A stretch of DNA of 64,000 nt from Burkholderiaceae bacterium (lineage in GTDB: Bacteria; Pseudomonadota; Gammaproteobacteria; Burkholderiales; Burkholderiaceae_E): NCBI GenBank assembly GCA_024637155.1, contig JAGXFR010000022.1:62001-126000 (forward strand). Reading direction: 5' to 3'. Shown here piece after piece: positions 27,751 through 41,300 of the stretch (the stretch's first letter is position 1; every line of letters starts with the position of its first letter). A model generated the notes under the pieces. It was not told the origin of the DNA. It did no database searches and saw only the letters and a list, made by a program, of their open reading frames with translations. A program made the position numbers and the translations under genes.

Positions 27751-29286
27751 TCAATCCGCGTGGTGCAGCGACAGGCCGAGCAGTGCACGACGGCGCAACC
27801 ACTGCGAGGGGCGGTAGCGCGGGTCGCCGGTGACCGCGTGCATGCCTTCGAGAATCGCCGCGATCGTCGCTGCTCCGAGCGTGTCGCCCATCTCGAGCGG
27901 CCCTGCCGGATAACCGAGACCGGCGCGTACCGCGGCGTCGATATCCTCGGGCGCAGCGATGCGCTGCTGCGCGATCTCGCAGCCGATCGACACGATCATC
28001 GCGATCACGCGCTGTGCGATGAATCCGGGGCTGTCGCGCAGCACGCTGACCGCGGCCCCGTCGCTGCCGAAGAGCGCGCGCGCGGCTTCCAGAAACGCGG
28101 GCCGGGTCGCCGGCGTGGGCATAAGCACCCGGCGCCGGCAGTTTCCGGGCGCATGCTCGAAGAGCGTGTCGAGCGCGACCGCGCGGGTTGCGTCGAGACC
28201 GGCCGCCGCGGCGGTCGCGTCGAGCCCGAGGGGCGCGAGCAGAATCAGCGCCTGCTCCGAAGGTTGACTCCCGCCTTCGAGCGTTGCGCCGAGCGCGGAC
28301 GCGGTGGCGCCCAGCGCTGCGGCACGTTCACCGTCGGGCACCCAGACGGGAGGCAGGGCGCCGGTGACAGGCGCCACGGGTTCGTCGATCAGGATCGGCT
28401 GGTTTTCGTCGTAGCGGTAGAAGCCCTCGCCCGACTTGCGGCCGAGCAGTCCGCCGGCCAGGCGCTGTGCGGTGAGCACCGACGGGCGGAAGCGCGGCTC
28501 GTCGTAGAACTGGCGGTAGATCGACTCCATCACCGGGTGCGAGACATCCAGCGCAGTCAGGTCGAGCAGTTCGAAGGGGCCGAGCCGGAAACCGTTGCCG
28601 CCGAAACGCACCTGCTCGCGCAGGATCCGGTCGATGGTCGGCGCATCGGCAACGCCTTCGCTCAGCGCCTTGAGCGCCTCGGTGCCGTAGCCGCGGCCGG
28701 CGTGATTGACGAGGAATCCGGGGGTGTCGGCGGCGACCACGGCCCGATGCCCGCTGGAGCGCACCAGCGCGCTCAGGCGCTCGAGTACCGCCGCGTCGGT
28801 GCGTACGCCCGGGATGACCTCGACGACCTTCATCAGCGGCACGGGGTTGAAGAAGTGGATTCCGGCGACGCGCCCCGGGTGGGTGCAGGCTGCCGCGATC
28901 GCCGTGACCGAGAGCGACGAGGTATTCGTCGCCAGCACCGCATCGGATCCGACGATGGCCTCGAGTCGCGCGAATAGCGCACGCTTCGCATCGAGCCGCT
29001 CGACGATTGCCTCGATCACCAATTCGCAGCCCGCCAGTCCTTCCAGCTGATCTGCCACGGCGATGCGCCCGCGGGCGCCCTGGGCCTCTTCCGCGGACAT
29101 CTTGCCCTTCTGGGTGAGGCGCTCGAAGGTCGCGCCGAGTTCACGCAGCGCATTCGCACTCGCGTCGGGCTGGGTATCGTGAAGCCGGATGTCGCAGCCG
29201 CACTGGGCGAAGAGCTGGGCAATGCCGCGGCCCATCGCGCCGGCACCGACGACGCCGATTCGCTGGAAAGGAGGGTGCTTGGACAT
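27751..29286 (-). CDS. 3-hydroxyacyl-CoA dehydrogenase, PaaH-like
   Basis: NAD-dependent oxidation of 3-hydroxyacyl-CoA to 3-oxoacyl-CoA. It has 511 residues, the length of PaaH/HbdA types with two C-terminal domains. The Rossmann motif is GVVGAGAMGRG (11-21), the catalytic His144 is in GIHFFNPVPLMK, and NTSSLSVT precedes it. Two copies of the GF(L/I)x(N/Q) C-terminal domain opening can be seen (PGFLVNHAGRGYGTEA; PGFIAQRVIAMI). The ATG at 29286 has GGAGA upstream. It is first of four minus-strand genes (with histidine phosphatase, kinase-fold protein and GST). The substrate could be aliphatic or a phenylacetate intermediate; context favours fatty or odd-chain acids. Confidence 0.9.
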   Translation of the reverse strand: MSKHPPFQRIGVVGAGAMGRGIAQLFAQCGCDIRLHDTQPDASANALRELGATFERLTQKGKMSAEEAQGARGRIAVADQLEGLAGCELVIEAIVERLDAKRALFARLEAIVGSDAVLATNTSSLSVTAIAAACTHPGRVAGIHFFNPVPLMKVVEVIPGVRTDAAVLERLSALVRSSGHRAVVAADTPGFLVNHAGRGYGTEALKALSEGVADAPTIDRILREQVRFGGNGFRLGPFELLDLTALDVSHPVMESIYRQFYDEPRFRPSVLTAQRLAGGLLGRKSGEGFYRYDENQPILIDEPVAPVTGALPPVWVPDGERAAALGATASALGATLEGGSQPSEQALILLAPLGLDATAAAAGLDATRAVALDTLFEHAPGNCRRRVLMPTPATRPAFLEAARALFGSDGAAVSVLRDSPGFIAQRVIAMIVSIGCEIAQQRIAAPEDIDAAVRAGLGYPAGPLEMGDTLGAATIAAILEGMHAVTGDPRYRPSQWLRRRALLGLSLHHAD

Positions 29287-29468
29287 GGGAACGATCTCCG
29301 GATGTCCCGTCGGCAACGGGTGCCGACCGGGCGCTGAGCGGATGCTGGGTGTCGCGTCGATTGTAAGCGAGGCCTCGCAACGTCGCACTCGGCTACACTC
29401 CATCGGGGCACAGGCCGCCGCCCGCTGCGGGCGGCGTCGCGCGTTCAACCGCTGCATCGGAGAGCACG

Positions 29469-30119
29469 ATGATCGAACTGGTGGGTTTCGCCGCGAGCAA
29501 CTACTACAACAAGGTCAAGCTCGCGCTTCTCGAGAAGGGGATTCCGTTTCAGGAGCAGCTCAACTGGGCGAGCAAGGACGAGGAAACGCTCGCCTGCAGT
29601 CCGCTGGGCAAGGTGCCGTTCCTTCGTACGGAGCACGGCGCGCTGTGCGAATCGCAGGTGATTCTCGAGTACCTCGAAGCCGCGTACCCGCAGCCTGCGC
29701 TGCTGCCGGCCGATCCGTTCCAGGCTGCGAAGGTGCGCGAGCTGTGCTGGTTTCTCGACGTGCACGTGGAACTGGTCGCGCGTCGCCTCTACGGGCAGGC
29801 GTTCTTCGGAAAGACCGCGAGCGCCGAGGTGATCGAGGCGACGCGTGGCGAACTCGCGCGCAACATCGCCGCGTTTGCGCGCCTGGCGAAATTCGCTCCC
29901 TATATCGCGGGTGACACCTTTACGCTGGGCGACTGCGTGGCGGTGGTCCACCTGCCGGTGATTTCGATGGCCACCGTGCGGATCTACGGCGAGGATTTCC
30001 TCTCCGCTCTGCCGGTGAAGCCGTACATGAAATTTCTCGGAGAGCGTGTAAGCGTCCAGCAGGTGAGCGCGGAGCGCAAGGCGAATTCCGAACTGATGGC
30101 GAGCCGCACGCGCAAGTAG
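29469..30119 (+). CDS. glutathione S-transferase family protein
   Basis: A 216-residue GST with N-terminal thioredoxin fold (MIELVGFAASNYYNKVKLAL), the cis-proline motif GKVPFLRTE, the glutathione-binding CESQVILEYL, and a helical C-terminal domain. The residue near position 10 where Ser/Tyr catalysis is usual is Ser/Asn (ASNYYN). Divergent from the 3-hydroxyacyl-CoA dehydrogenase operon, with GGAGAG just before the ATG. The substrate is unknown; it is not closely similar to the YfcG-like GST at 25239-25934. Confidence 0.85.
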   Translation: MIELVGFAASNYYNKVKLALLEKGIPFQEQLNWASKDEETLACSPLGKVPFLRTEHGALCESQVILEYLEAAYPQPALLPADPFQAAKVRELCWFLDVHVELVARRLYGQAFFGKTASAEVIEATRGELARNIAAFARLAKFAPYIAGDTFTLGDCVAVVHLPVISMATVRIYGEDFLSALPVKPYMKFLGERVSVQQVSAERKANSELMASRTRK

Positions 30120-30189
30120 ACGCAGTGCGGGGCCGGTGACGCGTCGCGGCTGCGCCGGAAGTCGCCGTGGCCGACAACGGGTAGCGGAC

Positions 30190-32132
30190 TCAGGCGCCGG
30201 TTTCGCGCTCGGGTTGCGCCGCGTCCAGCGTGCGCACCAGTTCGTCGCGGCGCACCACGGTGTCCAGCCAGGTCTGTTCGAGCTTTTCGTGCCGGCTGGC
30301 GAGTTCGCCGCGTGCGCGGGCGACCTCGGCCACGCGCGCCGGATCGGCGTAGAGGGCGGGGTCCGCGAATTCGGTTTCCCGCGCGCGCAGTTCGGTGTCG
30401 GTTCGTTCGAGTTCCCGCTCGATGCGCTGCAATTCGCGCTCCAGCGGGCGCAGGCGCTCGGTGCGCTCGGCGCGCTGTGCCGCCGACGCCCTGCGTTCGT
30501 CACGCCGCGACAGGGTGCCACCCGAACCATCTTCCCGGGCCGCCGCAGCGCGGCTCGACGAGGCTGCCGATTCGCGTGATTGCAGCAGCGCAGCGTACTC
30601 CTCGAGGTCTCCGTCGAAGGTCTCCGCCGCGCCGTCGCGTACGATCAGGAACTGATCCACCGCCGCACGCAGCAGGTAGCGATCGTGCGAAACAAGCAGC
30701 AGCGCGCCATCGAATTCCGCCAGCGCCTCGGTGAGCGCGTCGCGCGTGTTCGCGTCGAGGTGGTTGGTCGGCTCGTCGAGCACCAGCAGCTGCGGCTTGT
30801 GCCAGACGAGCAGCGCCAGCGCGAGGCGCGCCTTCTCGCCGCCGGACATCGGGCCGACCGGCCGCGTGGCATCCTCGCCGCCGAGCCCGAAGCGCCCGAG
30901 GAAGGTGCGCAGCACCACTTCGCGCTCGTCGGGGGCGGCGCGCTGCAGGTGGGCGAGCGCGCTCTCATCGCCGCGCAGCCGCTCGAGACCCTGCTGCGCG
31001 AAGTAGCCGACGCGCACCGAGCGCGAAATCTGCAGGGTGCCCGCGAGGGGGGCGAGTTCACCCACCAGGGTGCGGATCAGGGTGGTCTTGCCGGCCCCGT
31101 TGCGCCCGAGGATGCCGATGCGCGCGCCACGTCCGATGGTGAGCCGCACGTCGCGCACGACGGCGTTCTTCCCGTATCCGGCCGACATATCCTCGGCGCG
31201 TACCAACGGGTCGGGACAGTCGCCGGCCGCCGCGAGCGAGAGGTCGAGCGCGCGCGGGCCACGCAGCGGCGTGACGTGCGCGATGCGCTCGAGCGCCTTG
31301 ATGCGGCTTTGCACCTGGCGTGCCTTGGTCGCCTGCGCGCGAAAGCGATCGATGAACGAGCGCAGATGGGCGACGCGCGCCGCGTCGTTGCGCCACTGGT
31401 GCTCGGCCTGCGAGAGTCGCTGGCTGCGCTGCAGTTCCCAGGCGCTGTAGCCGCCGCTCGAGCGCACCAGATGTCCTTCCTCGATCGAAAGCGTCGCACC
31501 GGCCACCCGGTCCAGGAAATCGCGATCGTGCGAGACGATGATCGCGGTGCCCTCGTAGCGAATCAGCCAGCGTTCCAGCCACAGGATCGCGTCCAGATCG
31601 AGGTGGTTGGTCGGCTCGTCGAGGAGCAGCAGGTCGCTGCGGGCAAACAGCGCGCTGGCCAGATTGAGCCGCATGCGCCACCCGCCCGAGAGCGTGTCGA
31701 CCGGAGCGAGCGCGTCGGAATCGGTGAAGCCGAGCCCGTCGAGCAATTCACGCGCGCGTGCCTCGGCGCGGTGGCCGCCCGCCTGCTCCCAGGCATCGTG
31801 GGCCAGCGCGATCGCCGTTCCGTCGCCGTCGGCGTCGGAACTCACCAGCAGCGCGCGCGCGGCCACGAGGTCCGGGTCGGAGTCGACGATGTAGCGCCAG
31901 GCGGGCTTCGCCGATGCGGGCGGAGACTGCTCGAGCCGCACCACGGCCCGGCACGGCTGCTCGATCGTCCCCGCATCGACGCTCAATTCCCCCGCGAGCA
32001 GGCGCAGCAGCGTGGTCTTTCCGCTCCCGTTGGGACCGATCAACGCTACCTTTTCGCCGGGAGAAATCGCGGCATCCGTGTCGGTGAGAAGCGGGCGGCC
32101 GCCGAGCGACACGCCAAGACCACGCAGCCGGA

Positions 32133-32136
<4 letters not shown>
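30190..32136 (-). CDS. ABC-F family ATPase, YheS/Uup-like
   Basis: A soluble tandem ABC ATPase of 648 residues with no membrane domain, the ABC-F class that acts on ribosomes. The first Walker A is GPNGSGKT (34-41) with signature LSGGWRMRLNLA; the second is GRNGAGKT with signature MSGGEKARLALALL; both have DEPTNHLDL/A Walker B motifs. The inter-domain linker (about residues 235-290) is the stretch that reaches the ribosomal P site in ABC-F proteins. An Arg/Ala/Glu-rich coiled-coil C-terminal extension occupies about 540-640. It overlaps prmB by ATGA and is last in the dap operon. The fold and YheS-like order are clear; the exact subgroup is less so. Confidence 0.88.
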
Positions 32137-34321
<2,185 letters not shown>

Positions 34322-35587
34322 TCAGATATTGAGCAGGAATTCGGAGAAGGACGGCGGGTTCGGTTCGCGTCGCTCGCCCGGGGCCGGGGGGGGCGAATGA
34401 AGTGCCCCATAGGCGTCGTCGGGCGGGGCAACGGTGGCCGGCACGCCGAGGGACTCGATGTCGGCGGCGTGCTGCTGCCCGGCGAAGGGCGACGGCGCCG
34501 CTGCAGGGGCGGCCGAGGGTTGGGCCGGCATCGCCTCGACGTTTTCCAGCATCCACAGCAGGTTCGTGGCCGAGTCGGCATGCAGCATCGCTTCTTCGCG
34601 GGTGATCCGCTTGGCGGCAACCAGGCGCACGAGGGCCTGCTCGAAGGTCACCGAGCCCGTCGCCAGGCTCTTCTCCATCGCCTCCTTGATGTCGCTGATG
34701 CGGCCGTGCTCGATCAATTCGGCGATATGCGTGGTGTTCAGCAGCACCTCGACCGCGGGGATGCGCGTCTCATTGTGCGAGCGCACCAGGCGCTGGGAGA
34801 CGATCGCCTTGAGCGTCGCCGACAGATCCGCGAGCACGATGCGTCGGTTCTCGGGCGGGTAGAAGCTCACGATGCGCGTGAGCGCGTGGTAGGCGTTGTT
34901 CGCGTGCATCGTCGAGACCACCAGATGTCCGGACTGCGCGTAGGCGATCGCCTGGGACATCGTGTCGGGATCGCGAATCTCGCCGATCAGGATGCAGTCC
35001 GGGGCCTGGCGCATCGCGGCACGCAGCGCGACCGCCAGCGATTCGGTGTCCGTGCCGATCTGGCGCTGGTTGACGATCGAGCGCCGGTTGCGGAACGTGA
35101 ATTCGATCGGATCCTCGATCGTCAGGATGTGCCCGGCGCGCTCCGCATTGCGGTAGTTGAGCAGCGATGCGAGCGTCGTCGATTTGCCCGACCCGGCCGC
35201 CCCCACGACGAGCATCAGGCCGCGGCGCAGGACGATCAGTTCATTGAGGAACTCGGGCAGTCCCAGGGATGCCGACGTCGGGATGTCGCCCGGAATGTAG
35301 CGGATCACCGCGCTGGTCGTGCCGCGCTGGCGGAAGATGTTGATGCGGAAGGTGCCGACGCCGGCGAGCCCGTAGCCTGCGGTGAGTTCCCAGGTACGCT
35401 CGAACTCTGCCCACTGCTCCTCGGAGACGATTTCGCGCATCAGGCTGCGGATGCGCTCCGGATCCAGCTTCTTCTCGCTGGCGGCGACCACCGCCCCGTT
35501 GACCTTGATCATCACCGGCGAGCCGGGCGAGAGGAACAGGTCCGAGGCCTTGCGCTCGGCCATCAGCTGCAGAAGTCGTTCCATCAT
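34322..35587 (-). CDS. pilU: PilT/PilU family type IV pilus ATPase
   Basis: A 421-residue hexameric retraction-type ATPase. It has the N-terminal PAS-like domain, Walker A GAAGSGKST (129-137), the Asp box (IEDPIEFTF), Walker B (LIGEIRDPDTM) and the His box (STMHANNAYH). PilU features outweigh PilT ones. After about residue 355 a 60-residue Pro/Ala-rich tail follows, ending SFSEFLLNI. The start is one of two consecutive ATGs (35587 or 35584) with GAGGAG upstream. It sits inside the dap operon, 13 bases after dapD; that placement is known in Burkholderiales. No other pilus gene is in the window. Confidence 0.85.
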   Translation of the reverse strand: MMERLLQLMAERKASDLFLSPGSPVMIKVNGAVVAASEKKLDPERIRSLMREIVSEEQWAEFERTWELTAGYGLAGVGTFRINIFRQRGTTSAVIRYIPGDIPTSASLGLPEFLNELIVLRRGLMLVVGAAGSGKSTTLASLLNYRNAERAGHILTIEDPIEFTFRNRRSIVNQRQIGTDTESLAVALRAAMRQAPDCILIGEIRDPDTMSQAIAYAQSGHLVVSTMHANNAYHALTRIVSFYPPENRRIVLADLSATLKAIVSQRLVRSHNETRIPAVEVLLNTTHIAELIEHGRISDIKEAMEKSLATGSVTFEQALVRLVAAKRITREEAMLHADSATNLLWMLENVEAMPAQPSAAPAAAPSPFAGQQHAADIESLGVPATVAPPDDAYGALHSPPPAPGERREPNPPSFSEFLLNI

Positions 35588-35600
35588 CGCCCTGTGCTCC

Positions 35601-36418
<818 letters not shown>

Positions 36419-36422
<4 letters not shown>

Positions 36423-37633
36423 GGTCTTGGCTGTGTCGTGGTGGGAAACGCGGAGGTGAACGCGACGATTCGGCGCGCCGCTTCGAGACAGTTCTCGAGG
36501 CTGTCGACCAGGGCGATCCGGATGAAACCGCGCCCTGGATTGCGGCCGCCGTGCTCGCGCGCGAGGAGGCTGCCGGGAAGGGTCAGGACATGAAACTGGC
36601 GGTACAGCTCGCGGCAGTACGCCACGTCGTCGTCCCCCGGCACGGGCGCCCAGAGATAGAAGCCCGCCTGCGGCCGGCCGGTGTCGAGCACGCTGGCGAT
36701 CAGCGGGGTGACCGCGTCGAACTTGGCGCGATAGAGCGCGCGGTTGGCGCGCACATGCTCCTCGTCGTTCCAGGCGGCGATCGACGCGGCCTGCACCGTG
36801 GGGCCCATCGCGCTGCCGTGGTAGGTCCGGTACAGAAGAAAGGGTGCCAGCAGCGCCGGGTCGCCGGCAACGAAGCCCGAACGCAGGCCCGGTGCGTTGG
36901 AGCGCTTGGACAGGCTCGAAAACGCCACCAGTCCCCGGTTCCCCGCGCCGAGACGATGCGCGGCTTCGAGCACGCCAAGGGGCGCCTGGCCTTCCTCGAA
37001 GTAGATCTCCGAGTAGCACTCGTCGGAGGCGATCGCGAAACCGTGACGCTCGCGCAGCGCGAAGAGCTCCGCCCATTGCGCGAGCGGCATCACGGCCCCG
37101 GTCGGATTTCCCGGTGAGCAGACGTAGAGCAGCCGGGTGCGCTCCCAGACCGCTGCGGGCACGCCCGACCAGTCGCACTGGAAGTCGTTCGTGGGCGACT
37201 GCTCGACGAAGTAGGGCTCGGCGCCTGCGAGCAGGGCCGCCCCCTCGTAGATCTGATAGAAGGGGTTCGGGCACACGACCCGCGCTCCGCCGCTCGGATC
37301 GATGACGGCTTGCGCAAAGGAGAACAGCGCCTCGCGCGAGCCGTTGACCGGCAGCACCTCGCGCGCCGGGTCGACCCCGGGCAGGGCGTAGCGGCGTTCA
37401 ATCCAACCCGCGATGGCCGTGCGCAGCGCCTCGCTGCCCGCCGTGGGCGGGTAGCTCGACATGCCGTCGAGGTTGGCGACCAGCGCATCACGCAGCACCG
37501 CGGGGGTGGGGTGACGCGGTTCGCCGAGCGAGAGGTTGATCGGCGTGTGCCCGGCAGAGGGCTCGACCCCGCGCAGAATCTCGCGCAGACGCTCGAATGG
37601 ATAGGGTTGCAGCAACTTGAGACGTGGGTTCAA
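36419..37633 (-). CDS. dapC: succinyldiaminopimelate transaminase
   Basis: PLP-dependent fold-type I aminotransferase making N-succinyl-L,L-DAP. It has 404 residues. The PLP lysine is Lys243 in [15 protein letters not shown], with the SPGNPTG and SDECYSE motifs before it. The start is TTG at 37631-37633: GGAG lies five bases upstream, the protein then begins [16 protein letters not shown] as relatives do, and no ATG or GTG fits. It is first gene of the dapC-dapD-pilU-dapE-prmB-ABC-F operon; TATAAA on the minus strand at 37671-37666 is a possible -10. Confidence 0.93.
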
Positions 37634-37681
37634 GAGTTCTCCGTAAGATACGGATTCATATAGGCTTTATAAGCAGCGCAT

Positions 37682-38101
37682 TCAGCCGCGGGTGCTGGCT
37701 GGCGTCGTCTGGGCCGGAATCTCGACGGGAGGGGCCGGCAGCCAGCCCGCCTTGCGGTGTTCGGCCACGACATTCGTGTAGATCCCCCCGCGGACGTACC
37801 ACTTGGCGGTGATCCGCAGGAAGCGCGGGGCGAGTGCGGCAACGAGGTCGTCGAGGATGCGGTTGGTGACCGCCTCGTGGAACACGCCCTCGTCGCGAAA
37901 CGACCACATGTAGAGCTTGAGCGACTTCAGCTCGACATTGCGCTGGTCGGGGACATAGGCGATCTGCAGCGTGGCGAAGTCCGGCTGCGCGGTGAGCGGG
38001 CACAGGCAGGTGAACTCCGGCACCTCGATCTGCACGAAGTAGTCCCGCTCCGGTTTGGGGTTGGGAAAGCTCTCGAGCGTCTTGCTGGGTTGGGCGGGCA
38101 T
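37682..38101 (-). CDS. queF: NADPH-dependent preQ1 synthase QueF
   Basis: Reduces the nitrile preQ0 to preQ1 in queuosine biosynthesis. It has 139 residues, the short unimodular QueF type. The catalytic Cys34 lies in [14 protein letters not shown] (most relatives have Ser at residue 32 and Gly for the Ala), with the general-acid Asp41 and the substrate-binding stretch [23 protein letters not shown] at 38101. It is divergent from smc, with 247 bases between. Confidence 0.92.
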   Translation of the reverse strand: MPAQPSKTLESFPNPKPERDYFVQIEVPEFTCLCPLTAQPDFATLQIAYVPDQRNVELKSLKLYMWSFRDEGVFHEAVTNRILDDLVAALAPRFLRITAKWYVRGGIYTNVVAEHRKAGWLPAPPVEIPAQTTPASTRG

Positions 38102-38212
38102 CGAACGGCGGCTCCGAGCGTGGAAACACGAAACCCGCCAAGGCGTCCCCGGAACGCGGCGGCGGGGGGGACGTGCGCGCTCACGCGAAGGCAATTGCGC
38201 GGGGTCGGATGC

Positions 38213-38253
38213 TATTATACGTACCGACTCAGGGGCCGCTCGTGCGGCTCTTT
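38213..38253 (+). promoter_or_regulatory. smc promoter -10 and leader hairpin
   Basis: TATTAT (38213-38218) is a -10-like hexamer in the queF-smc gap. Just downstream, GCCGC (38235-38239) pairs with GCGGC (38244-38248) around TCGT, followed by TCTTT, which resembles a small intrinsic terminator in the first tens of bases of the transcript. The leader to the smc GTG would be about 125 bases. No well-spaced -35 was found. Confidence 0.35.
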
Positions 38254-38348
38254 GCATTTGCGGGCAGGATGGGCGACGGCGGGAGCCGCGACGGGCAGGA
38301 GAGCTCCGGCGCGGGCCACCTGTGCAGCCCGGATCCAGGACGAAAACG

Positions 38349-41300
38349 GTGCGCCTGAAACAGATCAAGATCGCCGGCTTCAAGTCTTTCGTCGACCCGA
38401 CGGCATTGGACGTACCCGGGCAGTTGGTGGGCGTCGTGGGGCCGAACGGCTGCGGCAAGTCGAACATTATCGATGCCGTGCGCTGGGTGCTCGGCGAGTC
38501 GAAGGCCTCGGAACTGCGCGGCGAGTCGATGCAGGACGTCATCTTCAGCGGTGCGTCCGAACGACGCGCGGCATCCCGCGCTTCGGTCGAGCTGGTCTTC
38601 GACAACTCGGCCGGGCGCATCGGCGGAAGCTGGGGCGCGTACGGGGAGATTTCCGTGCGCCGCGTTCTCACCCGCGACGGCCAGTCGACCTACCAGATCA
38701 ACCACCAGGTCGTGCGCCGGCGCGACGTCCACGAGATGTTCCTCGGCACCGGCCTGGGCCCGCGCGCCTACGCGATCATCGGGCAGGGCATGATCAGCCG
38801 GGTCATCGAAGCGCGCCCCGAGGAGCTGCGCGTGTTTCTGGAGGAGGCCGCCGGCGTCTCGAAGTACAAGGACCGGCGGCGCGAGACCGGGACGCGCCTG
38901 GCGGACACCCGGGAAAACCTGATCCGCGTCGAGGATATCCTGCGCGAGCTCGGTGGCCAGATCGAGCGCCTCGAGCGCCAGGCCGAGGTCGCGCGCCGGT
39001 TCCGGGAGGCGGAGGGAGAACGCGAACGCAAGCAGCGCATGCTCTGGCTGATCCGGCGCGACGAAGCGCATCTCGAGCACGAGCGGGTCACCCGGCTCGC
39101 CGCCGAGGCGGCCACCGCGCTCGACGAACGCCTGGCGGCGCAGCGCGCCATCGAGAGCGAGATCGAGCGGATCCGCGTGCGCCACGATGAGGGCGGCGAC
39201 GCGGTGCACGCGGCGCAGGGCCGCTACTACGAAGCCAATACGGAGGTCGGGCGCATCGAGGGGGAAATACGGCTCGTCTCGCAGACCTCCGGCCAGTTGC
39301 GCGAGCGCATCGCCTCGCTCGTACGTCAGCTCGAAGGCGCGCTCGCGCAGTCGGAACAGGGGGGCCGGGAGCGCGCCGAGGCGCAGGCCCGGCTCGTCGA
39401 GTCCGAGCGCCTGCGCGACGAGCGCGCCGAACGGGTCGCCTTGCTCGCGGCGGAGTTGCCACAACAGCTCGAGGCGTTGCGCGCCGAGCGTGCCGCGCAT
39501 GACGAGGCGCGCGCAGCGGTGGCCGAGGTGCGCCGCGAGCTGGATCTGTGTGCCGCGCGCCGGCACGCGGCGGAGCTGAACCTCGAGCGCATCCAGGCAC
39601 GCCAGCAGCGGCTGCACGCGGAGGCGGCACAACTGCAGCACCGGGAACCCGTCGCCCTCGAGCGCGCGCAGACGGCCCTCGCGCAAGCGCTGCGGGTCGA
39701 GCAGGAACAGAACGAAGGGCTTGCGCAGGCGCAGGCGGCATGGGAAGCCGCAGACGCGCAGCGCGCACCGGCCCAGCAGGCGCTGCGCGAGGCCGAGGGG
39801 CGCCACGCGCAGGTGCAGGCGCGTCGCACCGCGCTGCAGCAGGTGCAGGAGCAATCCGAGAGCCACGCGCGCGGCGGACAATGGTTTGCACGCCACGGCC
39901 TCGACGGGCTGCGCCGCCTCTGGCAGCGGATCCGCATCGCCGAAGGATGGGAAAACGCGCTGGAATCGGTTTTGCGCGAGCGCATCAACGCCTTCGAGCT
40001 GGGGCGGCTCGAGCACGCCGCCGGATTCGCGGCCGACCGACCGCCCACCAAGGTGACCTTCTTCTCGGGCGATCCGAGTTCGGCAGCGGCCCCCGTTCCC
40101 GCCGGATTCACCCCGCTGGCCACGCTGGTCGAGGCCCAGGACGCTGCCGTGCGACAGGTCCTCGAGAGCTGGCTGCACAGCGTGTTCGTTGCGGAAACGC
40201 TGGAATCGGCGCTCGCGCAGCGCGCCGAACTCCCGGATCGCGCACGCTTCGTCACCGCTGCGGGCGACGTGATCGGGCGCGAGACGCTGCACTACTTCGC
40301 GGCCGACTCCGATCAGGAGGGGGTGCTCGCGCGGCGGCATGAACTGGAAGTGCTCGAGCGCGAGGCGAGTGCGCAGCGCGCGCTCGCGGAACAGTCGCGT
40401 GCCCAGGCTGCGCGGGTCGAGACCCTCGCGGCGCAGCAGCTCACCGTCGTGGCGAGCGCGCGCGACGCGCACGCCGCTGCGTCGCGCACCCTTGCCGCGC
40501 TGCGGCTCGAGGCGCAGCGCCTCGAGCAGGCCGACGAACGCGCCCGCAGCGAGCGCGCCCGGGTCGACCTGGAGCAAGGCGAGGCGGAGCAGTCGATCCG
40601 CGAACTGGATTCCTCGATCCGCGCGTTTGCGCTGAGTTTCGACGATTTCGACACCGAGCTCGCGGCTCGCCAGCAGCGCGCCGAAGCGCTGCGCGAGCGG
40701 GTCGAAGCCGTCGAGCGTGAAGTGGCGAAGCGGCGTGACGAGTTGCGCGATGCGGAGCGCGAAGCGCAGGAGGCTTCGTTCACGGTGCGCTCGGTCGCCG
40801 CTTCGATCCAGCGCCTCGGCGAGGTGATCGATGATGCGGGGCGCCGCCACGATGAGGCGCTGGGACAGCGCGCAACGCTGGAAACCGAACTTGCGGCGTT
40901 GGCTTCTGCGCCGGCCGAACAGGCACTCGAGCAGGCGCTCACCCTGCGCATCGGCTGCGAGCAGGCGCTCTCCGCAGCGCGCGCGGCGCTCGCGGCGCTC
41001 ACCGATGACGTGCGTGGCGCCGAGGAGCGCCGACTCGGCATGGAGCGCGAGCAGGAACCGCTGCGTCAACGCATGGTGGAACTGGCCCTGCGCGAGCAGG
41101 CGGCGCGCCTGAACACCGAGCAGTTCCAGCAGCAGTTGCTCGAGGCCTCGGTCGATGCCGAGGCCGAGGTTGTGCTGCGCGCCACCTTCGCGCAGTTGCC
41201 GCGCCCCGCGTGGCTGCAGGCGGAAGTGAACCGGCTCAATGCCGAGATGGCCGCCTGCGGCCAGGTCAATATGGCCGCGCTCGAAGAACTCGACCAGGCC

